DNA of 6,341 nt, taken from assembly GCA_947441105.1 (NCBI GenBank), contig CANESN010000050.1, positions 1 through 6,341 of the forward strand. Direction: 5' to 3'. Below, one piece after another: positions 1-5,222 of the stretch (position 1 is its first letter; each line of letters begins with the position of its first letter). The stretch comes from Micrococcales bacterium (lineage in GTDB: Bacteria; Actinomycetota; Actinomycetes; Actinomycetales; Microbacteriaceae). Both the position numbers and the translations under genes were made by a program. Below the pieces are notes generated by a model. The model searched no databases and had not been told where the DNA came from. It saw only the letters and a program-made list of their open reading frames with translations.

Positions 1-1367
1 CGCTCTCCAGTGCGCCAAATCCATTGGCAAACCTCGAAGCTTTCATTGCTCGAATTGCCGAATACGAACAGTCTTCGCTCCGACCCTCCCTTACGGGACT
101 GCTGTCTTGGCTGGATTACGCCACCGAAAAGGAGAACTTTGAGCTTCCACGCCTTGGAGCCAAAAAGGGCACTGTTCAAATCATGTCGGTACACGCCGCG
201 AAAGGTTTGGAGTGGGATTTGGTAGCCCTGGCTCAGCTGAATAAGGGCGCTTTCCCGGTCGAGGGCAAAGGGGCCAAGGGCTGGTTGGCAGCGGGCAAGC
301 TGCCTTTTGAATTGCGAGGTGATTCTAATGTGCTGCCTGTCTTTAGCTACCACCACGCCACCACGCAAAAAGAACTAAAGGCAGCCTTCGACCAGTTCCA
401 AGATCTAAATCGCCTCAGGCAGCTAACTGAAGAGCGAAGACTGGCCTATGTTGCAGTCACCAGGGCAAAGACCGCTCTGCACATCACTGCTTCTCACTAC
501 AAGCTGGGAAACAAAAAGCCCAGGGAGCTATCTCCATTTCTAGTAGAACTGATTGAGAACTCTCTGGTCGAGCTAGTCAGTGCGATTCCAGATGTCCACC
601 AAACCAACCCGCTGGATGGGCGCAAAGAGCAAACGGTTTGGCCTTTTGATCCGCTTGGCGATAAGCGCAAAGAGATTGAGTCGGCCGCATCGTCGGTCAT
701 TAGTTCGGCACCTGCAAGCCTTGAGAGTTTCACGGAACTCGCATTGCTATTGGAGGAGCGCGAGCGCGGTAATTGGCTGGCAGCTCCAGAGCTGCCCAAG
801 CGCCTTAGTGCGTCTAAGGTCATGCAGCTGATCACAAATCCTCAGGAGTTTGCAAACTATTTGGCTAGGCCAATGCCTGCGGTGTATAGCCCGGTTGCGC
901 AACGCGGCACCGATTTTCACCGCCTGCTCGAAGAGCACTGGACTCAAGATGCTGAACTGGCCGATCAAGATTGGGCAGAAGAGGATTTGGAGCTCAAGGC
1001 AAACTTTGAGAATTCTCGATTCGCCACCCTCAAGCCTGACTTTGTCGAGCAGTCCATCGAATTTGAAATTGCCGGCCTAATCGTGGTCTGCAAAATCGAC
1101 GCGATTTTCGCAGAGGCAAACGGTTTCTTGATCGTGGACTGGAAATCCGGTTCCGCACCCACGTCTGAAGCCGACCTAAAATCACGCGCGATCCAACTAG
1201 CGCTCTATCGAATCGCTTTTGCGAAGTGGCAGGGCATTGGGCTGGAAAAAGTTTCCGCGACCTTCTTCTTTGCAGCAGACGGTAAGGAAGTCATGCCAGT
1301 TCGATTGTTGTCAGAGCAGGAGCTGGTAGCTGCTATCGAGGGTGCTAGAACAGCTCGTCGAGGCTAG
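1..1367 (+). CDS. adnB: AdnB-like helicase-nuclease subunit, C-terminal part (5' end outside window)
   Basis: This is the C-terminal part of an SF1 (UvrD/RecB-type) helicase fused to a PD-(D/E)XK nuclease. Reading frame 3 is open to the left edge, so the TTG at 24 is internal. Helicase motif V (VHAAKGLEW) lies near 189-215 and motif VI (YVAVTRAK) near 447-470. The RecB-type nuclease follows from about 800: SASKV, a GxxxH motif (His at 918), an Asp at 1098 (KIDAI), the DWK triad (1137-1145) and QxxxY (1194-1208). All nuclease residues expected for the family are present. Only one Cys is visible, so there is no AddB-style Fe-S cluster. Family knowledge: AdnAB resects double-strand break ends before RecA-type recombination in actinobacteria. 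I call it AdnB rather than AdnA because it is the last helicase-nuclease before uvrD2, as in mycobacteria, and its visible motor motifs are intact. Its stop lies inside the end of the convergent gene. The family is near certain; the subunit is probable. Confidence 0.88.
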   Translation, partial: LSSAPNPLANLEAFIARIAEYEQSSLRPSLTGLLSWLDYATEKENFELPRLGAKKGTVQIMSVHAAKGLEWDLVALAQLNKGAFPVEGKGAKGWLAAGKLPFELRGDSNVLPVFSYHHATTQKELKAAFDQFQDLNRLRQLTEERRLAYVAVTRAKTALHITASHYKLGNKKPRELSPFLVELIENSLVELVSAIPDVHQTNPLDGRKEQTVWPFDPLGDKRKEIESAASSVISSAPASLESFTELALLLEERERGNWLAAPELPKRLSASKVMQLITNPQEFANYLARPMPAVYSPVAQRGTDFHRLLEEHWTQDAELADQDWAEEDLELKANFENSRFATLKPDFVEQSIEFEIAGLIVVCKIDAIFAEANGFLIVDWKSGSAPTSEADLKSRAIQLALYRIAFAKWQGIGLEKVSATFFFAADGKEVMPVRLLSEQELVAAIEGARTARRG

Positions 1368-2478
1368 TTTCTTCAGTCTTCGGTTGCTCTTCGGCTGATT
1401 CCTCAGCCTCAATGCCAGCCACCTCGTCAAAGATTGATGCGGCGGATACTTCCTCGAGATCTTCGCTCTCGCTAGCTGTCTCGACAGCGCTTAGCTCCTG
1501 TGTCGGCATGGCTGCAGGAATGATTGCTGCTGCAGCGGCCAAGCCAACAAAGCTGGTTGCGGTCAGATCTTTTAGGTTGCCGGCTTCAAGGTTGTCCTTT
1601 AGCTCAGCCAAGAGTTCCTCGGCTTGCTTGATCTGCTCTTGGTCACCCACAGCTAGGCAGTGCAGTAGCCAGGTTCCCAGTTCCAACTCGGAATAGAGCA
1701 TCGCACGCTGAGCAAAGTTCTCATCGGTCGTAGGTCTCGCAGCGCGGTAGTGAATCATTGCGTCCTCGAAGGTGGAAGGTAGCGCTCCACCGGAGAGCCA
1801 GCGGAAGTCTTCGGCCGGGTCACCAATTGAAAGCGAGTTCCAATTTGCCAATCCAACAACCTGCTGGCCATTGATCAAAACGGCATCAGAACTAATTGCG
1901 CCGTGGGTGATGGTCGAGTGGAATCGGAATAGACCGATGTCTTCGAGTGCCTGCTCCCAGCGGCTAAGAAGCTGAGCCGGAACCTTGCCGGTTGCAGCCA
2001 TCTTGTCGAGCTCAGAAACCTTTTGGTGCAGGATTGCGGCCGAGTCATACTGAGGTAGTCCGGCCTCTGAGATTGCTTCGACTGAAAGTGAGTGCAGAGC
2101 GGCAAGCGCTTCACCAAAGGACTTTGAGAATGGCCCAGGTCCCAGGCGAGAAAGGTCTGGGCTTGAGCCTTCTAGCAAAGTGAACAGCACACCGGTGGTT
2201 CCCTTGTCGTCTTGGGTTTGTCCAAGTGACTCTGGAATCTCAAACGGCAAACGAGAAGAAAGGCGGCGCATGGACTGCACCACCATTTGCTCGATTGCCA
2301 ATTCGCTTATGCCGGCAGAGTTTGCCGGAATCTTGAACTCATAGGCCTGCCCATCGGCACCCCAAAGTCTTAAGGTCTCCAAATCTGGGTTGGAGTCAAC
2401 TTTCAAGTAGTGCCGGAAGTTTTTTCCAGGCGAAGCATCGGCTGCCAGTGCAGCTAAAATCAAAGCAGGTCGTCCCAC
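1345..2478 (-). CDS. Phosphotransferase (APH) family homologue with degenerate active site and acidic tail
   Basis: A 377-residue homologue of the APH/macrolide 2'-phosphotransferase kinase fold, of the type found beside adnB and uvrD2 in Microbacteriaceae. Recognisable parts are an N-lobe (about 20-110), the EALAALHSL helix (123-131), the catalytic-loop region (191-202) and the conserved GDPAEDFRWL block (219-228). The key residues are changed: the family HGDxxxxN loop reads HGAISSDA (Asp replaced by Ala194, Asn by Ala199), and the metal-binding Asp of 'IDW' is Asn212 in ANWN. It is therefore likely catalytically dead or strongly altered, and I would not call it a resistance gene. After an Ala-rich hydrophobic stretch (about 309-324), the last 52 residues hold 18 Asp/Glu and one Lys, probably disordered. 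The start is GTG with no Shine-Dalgarno sequence; the next in-frame codon upstream that is a stop lies at 2497-2499. Seven bases upstream sits a TANNNT -10 box, which suggests a leaderless transcript. The substrate is unknown. Confidence 0.85.
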   Translation of the reverse strand: MGRPALILAALAADASPGKNFRHYLKVDSNPDLETLRLWGADGQAYEFKIPANSAGISELAIEQMVVQSMRRLSSRLPFEIPESLGQTQDDKGTTGVLFTLLEGSSPDLSRLGPGPFSKSFGEALAALHSLSVEAISEAGLPQYDSAAILHQKVSELDKMAATGKVPAQLLSRWEQALEDIGLFRFHSTITHGAISSDAVLINGQQVVGLANWNSLSIGDPAEDFRWLSGGALPSTFEDAMIHYRAARPTTDENFAQRAMLYSELELGTWLLHCLAVGDQEQIKQAEELLAELKDNLEAGNLKDLTATSFVGLAAAAAIIPAAMPTQELSAVETASESEDLEEVSAASIFDEVAGIEAEESAEEQPKTEETSLDELF

Positions 2479-2485
2479 ATCACAC

Positions 2486-2518
2486 AGGTTAGACGGTCAA
2501 TGCCCAGCAAGCGGTCAA
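2486..2518 (-). promoter_or_regulatory. Candidate leaderless promoter for the phosphotransferase-like gene
   Basis: Read on the minus strand, a TAACCT -10 element (TANNNT, 2491-2486) is followed by seven bases and then the GTG start at 2478. This places transcription initiation at or next to the start codon. That spacing is typical of leaderless actinobacterial messages and fits the absence of a Shine-Dalgarno sequence. A TTGACC hexamer at 2518-2513 could be the -35 box, spaced 21 bases from TAACCT or 19 bases from the overlapping TCTAAC. The spacing is longer than ideal, so the -10 element is better supported than the -35. Confidence 0.45.
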
Positions 2519-2522
2519 TGCC
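2494..2522. repeat. 11-base direct repeat in the divergent intergenic region
   Basis: CGGTCAATGCC occurs exactly at 2494-2504 and again at 2512-2522, a period of 18 bases with a 7-base spacer. On the minus strand each copy contains TTGACC. The pair lies between two divergent start codons, overlapping the likely promoter of the minus-strand gene and upstream of the uvrD2-like ribosome binding site. It could be a tandem operator, or simply a small duplication. No palindromic symmetry is seen within the unit. Confidence 0.6.
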
Positions 2523-2531
2523 ACGCGAACC

Positions 2532-2538
2532 AAGAGGA
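2532..2538 (+). promoter_or_regulatory. Ribosome binding site for the uvrD2-like gene
   Basis: AAGAGGA, a close match to the Shine-Dalgarno core, ends seven bases before the TTG at 2546. This fixes the start at a weak TTG codon. The frame stays open further upstream but offers no ATG or GTG with a comparable site, and family members begin at about this distance from the Q motif. Confidence 0.6.
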
Positions 2539-2545
2539 TTCCCAA

Positions 2546-4174
2546 TTGAACTCGGACCAGTCTGATCTCGACTTCCTAGCGGAACTCGATGACGACCAAA
2601 GGCTTGCTGCTGAGGCTTTGCTTGGTCCGGTCTGCATAATTGCAGGTGCCGGCAGCGGAAAAACCAGAACTATTTCCCATCGAATTGCGCACGGCATCGA
2701 AACTGGCGTCTATACCGCAAACCGTGTCTTGGCTCTCACCTATACAAATCGTGCGGCAAGTGAACTCCGATCCAGGATGCGCGATTTGGGAGCTGAAGGT
2801 GTTCAGGTCAGGACCTTCCACTCGGCGGCTCTTAGCCAGCTCCAATTCTTTTGGCCTCAGCTCACAGAGTCACTGGCACCGAAACTGATAACCAATAAGC
2901 TCCCCGTCCTAAAAGATGCTCTTGAGGAATTGAAGATCCGAGGTTCGGATGAAGATTTGCGCAGCATCGCTTCCGAGATTGAGTGGATGAAATACGGCCT
3001 AATCTCTTTGGACGAGTATCAAAACCTAGATCGCCCCAACATCGCGTCTTTCTCGAAGGACAAGTTTTTGGAGGTGGCCGGAAGATTTGAAGCAGTGAAG
3101 CAGCAGCGCAGACTTGCCGACTGGGAAGATGTTCTGCTGCTAACAACGGGGTTATTGAGAAATGAAGCACGAATGCTCGCTCACGTGCAGCAGCAGTATC
3201 GTCACTTCACAGTTGATGAGTACCAGGACATCTCACCCCTGCAGCAGTCACTGCTTGAGACTTGGCTGGGGGACCGCGAAGAGCTCTGCGTTGTCGGCGA
3301 CCCGAGACAAACCATCTACACCTTTGCCGGGGCGGATCCCAGTTTCCTAACCGGGTTCATTGGCCGCTTCCCGAGCGCCCAGATATTTGAGCTCAACCGC
3401 AACTACCGCAGCAGTCAGGAGATTGTTCAGCTGGCTAATCGAGTCGCCGAGCACGGCGAGCTCGAGGCGGTGCGAATGTTCAGTTCTCGTCCCGCTCACC
3501 AAAAGTTCTCCAGCTCACTTGCCGAGGCCAAGTGGATTGCCGAGACGATTTCTGAAGCAGTGCAGTCCGGAACCGACCTTGGTGAAATTGCTGTGCTCGC
3601 GAGAATCAATTCTCAGCTTGAGCAGGTGGAGTCGGAACTGACAAAGCGTGGTATCAAGTGCCAGGTGAGAGGCACTGGACGTTTCTTCCGGAGACCAGAG
3701 ATCATGCAGGCCATGATTGCGCTCCGAGCCCTACAAACCTCAGAGCTAACCGAACCACTGTTTGTTTCGGTGAGCAACATCATTTCTGCGCTTGGTTGGA
3801 GTTCACGTTCGGATGGCTCTGAGAAGTGGCTTGGGCTGAATTGGTTTGTTGAGGTGCTTGAGGAATTCACGGGTGATGTCAGCTTGGATGAGTATCTTCG
3901 CGAGCTTCAAGAACGCGAGCGGTCAGGTCACGAGCCTGTGATGGCGGCGATTTCGCTTGCCACCATCCACGCCACCAAGGGACTTGAATGGAAGCTGGTT
4001 TTCCTCTGCGGACTAAACCAGGGTTACTTCCCAATTTCCTATGCGCAAACCAGTTCTGAGCTAGCCGAGGAGCGCAGGCTTTTCTACGTTGGCCTCACCA
4101 GAGCCAAAGACCGATTGTTGCTGTCTAGCAATTCAGATAAACCGGTTTCGGAGTTTCTGAGTTTCGTCTCTTAG
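2546..4174 (+). CDS. uvrD2: UvrD2-like SF1 ATP-dependent DNA helicase, compact form without HRDC domain
   Basis: A 542-residue superfamily 1A, 3'-5' DNA helicase acting in the cytoplasm on single-stranded DNA. All motor motifs are readable in order: Q motif (Gln18), Walker A AGAGSGKT (33-40), Ia ALTYTNRAASEL (63-74), Ib TFHS (90-93), Walker B VDEYQD (223-228), III VVGDPRQTIYTFAGA (249-263), IV NYRSS (286-290), V IHATKGLEW (474-482) and VI YVGLTRAKDRL (514-524). Arg519 in motif VI is the expected ATP-sensing residue, so the motor should be active. The position between adnB and the ThiF-like/DUF2342 pair, and the short 2B region, favour UvrD2 over UvrD1/PcrA. Mycobacterial UvrD2 is about 700 residues, with a C-terminal HRDC domain and a tetracysteine motif. 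Here the protein ends about 18 residues after motif VI and has neither. The frame is intact to its stop, so this is a short form rather than a frameshift. Confidence 0.9.
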   Translation: MNSDQSDLDFLAELDDDQRLAAEALLGPVCIIAGAGSGKTRTISHRIAHGIETGVYTANRVLALTYTNRAASELRSRMRDLGAEGVQVRTFHSAALSQLQFFWPQLTESLAPKLITNKLPVLKDALEELKIRGSDEDLRSIASEIEWMKYGLISLDEYQNLDRPNIASFSKDKFLEVAGRFEAVKQQRRLADWEDVLLLTTGLLRNEARMLAHVQQQYRHFTVDEYQDISPLQQSLLETWLGDREELCVVGDPRQTIYTFAGADPSFLTGFIGRFPSAQIFELNRNYRSSQEIVQLANRVAEHGELEAVRMFSSRPAHQKFSSSLAEAKWIAETISEAVQSGTDLGEIAVLARINSQLEQVESELTKRGIKCQVRGTGRFFRRPEIMQAMIALRALQTSELTEPLFVSVSNIISALGWSSRSDGSEKWLGLNWFVEVLEEFTGDVSLDEYLRELQERERSGHEPVMAAISLATIHATKGLEWKLVFLCGLNQGYFPISYAQTSSELAEERRLFYVGLTRAKDRLLLSSNSDKPVSEFLSFVS

Positions 4175-5172
4175 CGGCAGCCGCAGTTAGTTTCTGGCAC
4201 TACGCCTTCAATAATCTCTCCGGTCTTGGAATAGAACTCGAGCGGATTGTTTGCAGCTTCCAGCGGATTGTCGATCTGATTCAGGATTCTTCGCACCGCG
4301 ACACTCACCGCTGCCAGCATGCTCACCGAGTCGGCGAGGTCGCGATCTAACTGCGAGAGCTGAGTAACTGTGGCCAGCCAATTCGGATCTTCTTGCATTC
4401 GGTAGATTTCTGAGCAAGCGAGGCAGGGTGTTATTCCTGGATTCACAAGTTGCGAGATGCTTGCACCGGATTCTGTGAAGCAAATCGCAATGTGGGGAAC
4501 ATCCCTTGTCATCCAAACCTGGTAATCCGCCGGATCCACAACGTCGTTTGCGATAAGCAGCGCAGCCGAGATTCGATCGAGCCCGTTAGTTAGCCGAGTG
4601 TGCAATTGCAGCTCGTCCCGCTTTTTCCCGAGTTGCTGTTTTGCCGCTTCGTGTCGAGTTAGGCCGATTGCCATTGGGACGTATCCGAGTTCATTGGTGT
4701 CCGGTTTTCTGACTCTGGTGCCATCGAATGTGATGAGAGTTCCAACGCCCGCTGTGTAAAGGGCTTTGGCTGCCAATAAACCGGTTCTTGAAAGGCTTGA
4801 AACAAAGACTTTGGCAAGACCACGTTTCTTCATTACTGCCGCCGGGTCCTTGAAATCGGCTAGGAAGACCCTCATGATTTCGGCAAACCGCATTTCGACA
4901 TCACTTTGATCCAGTTCAGGTAAAAAACTGCTGGTCTGTCGAATTAGTGGAGCCAGCCGATTCAAGATCAAATTCAGCTCCGGCTGATGGATTTTTGCAA
5001 GTCTGGTCAGGTTTCCAAATTGAACGTTGGTAACGCCCTGTTCCAAAATGTCGACCACACGGTGCTCGGCCTCGGATTGGATTGGAATCAGCGTCGGATT
5101 CGAATACCCGTATTGCCTGATGTTCTCAGAGTGCCAGATGCGAGCGAGGCTGGGGTTTATTTGTTTGACCAT
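4171..5172 (-). CDS. ThiF/E1-like, TOMM cyclodehydratase-like zinc-binding protein
   Basis: A 333-residue protein, counted from the ATG at 5172, resembling the ThiF/'TOMM precursor leader peptide-binding' proteins conserved beside uvrD2 in actinobacteria. The N-terminal 85 residues look like a small winged-helix domain. An E1-like Rossmann segment follows (about 121-165): the usual GxGxxG is SLSRTG (126-131), while AGVGTL and Asp150 remain, so nucleotide binding is doubtful. The C-terminal half has family landmarks: DVPHI, PGITPCLAC (Cys250, Cys253), a DPNW segment (262-265) and a terminal CGC (Cys330, Cys332). The four cysteines would make one structural zinc site. No precursor peptide or YcaO partner is visible. 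A TTG at 5190 would add six residues and has a GAGAG eight bases upstream. I prefer the ATG because homologues begin close to the KQINPSLARIW segment. Only 50 bases separate it from the upstream gene, so cotranscription is likely. Its exact role is unknown. Confidence 0.82.
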   Translation of the reverse strand: MVKQINPSLARIWHSENIRQYGYSNPTLIPIQSEAEHRVVDILEQGVTNVQFGNLTRLAKIHQPELNLILNRLAPLIRQTSSFLPELDQSDVEMRFAEIMRVFLADFKDPAAVMKKRGLAKVFVSSLSRTGLLAAKALYTAGVGTLITFDGTRVRKPDTNELGYVPMAIGLTRHEAAKQQLGKKRDELQLHTRLTNGLDRISAALLIANDVVDPADYQVWMTRDVPHIAICFTESGASISQLVNPGITPCLACSEIYRMQEDPNWLATVTQLSQLDRDLADSVSMLAAVSVAVRRILNQIDNPLEAANNPLEFYSKTGEIIEGVVPETNCGCR

Positions 5173-5222
5173 TGAGAAAGAATTCCGCAAAGCGAAATCT
5201 CTCGTCGATGGTTTTCCACAGG

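Noticed and set aside
24..26. TTG at 24 as the true start of the first gene
   Set aside because: The frame is open to the left edge, and a helicase must contain motifs I-IV upstream of the motif V seen at 189-215.
497..835. Antisense open frames inside adnB and the other large genes as extra genes
   Set aside because: They lie fully within strong coding regions, show low-complexity Ser/Arg-rich translations, and have no recognisable domain or ribosome site.
1348..1365. C-terminal SLDELF as a sliding-clamp binding motif
   Set aside because: It shares only the final Leu-Phe with the QL(S/D)LF-type consensus and lacks the Gln, so it is too weak to claim.
1393..1408. Perfect hairpin GGCTGA-TTCC-TCAGCC shortly after the adnB stop, as a terminator
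   Set aside because: It lies inside the Glu-rich coding tail of the opposite gene, has only a six-base stem and is not followed by a T-run. Codon repetition for acidic residues explains it.
2455..2460. TAAAAT as a -10 box for the uvrD2-like gene
   Set aside because: It has no acceptable -35 box at 16-19 bases and sits within the start of the opposite gene. It remains possible but is not supported.
4174..4184. Inverted repeat GCGGCAGCCGC after the uvrD2-like stop
   Set aside because: The stem is too short with a one-to-three-base loop and has no T-tract. It encodes the conserved Cys-Gly-Cys end of the opposite gene.
5212..5220. DnaA-box-like TTTTCCACA between the DUF2342 and ThiF-like genes
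   Set aside because: It is one near-match (eight of nine to TTATCCACA) with no second box, AT-rich element or dnaA/dnaN context; chance is likely.
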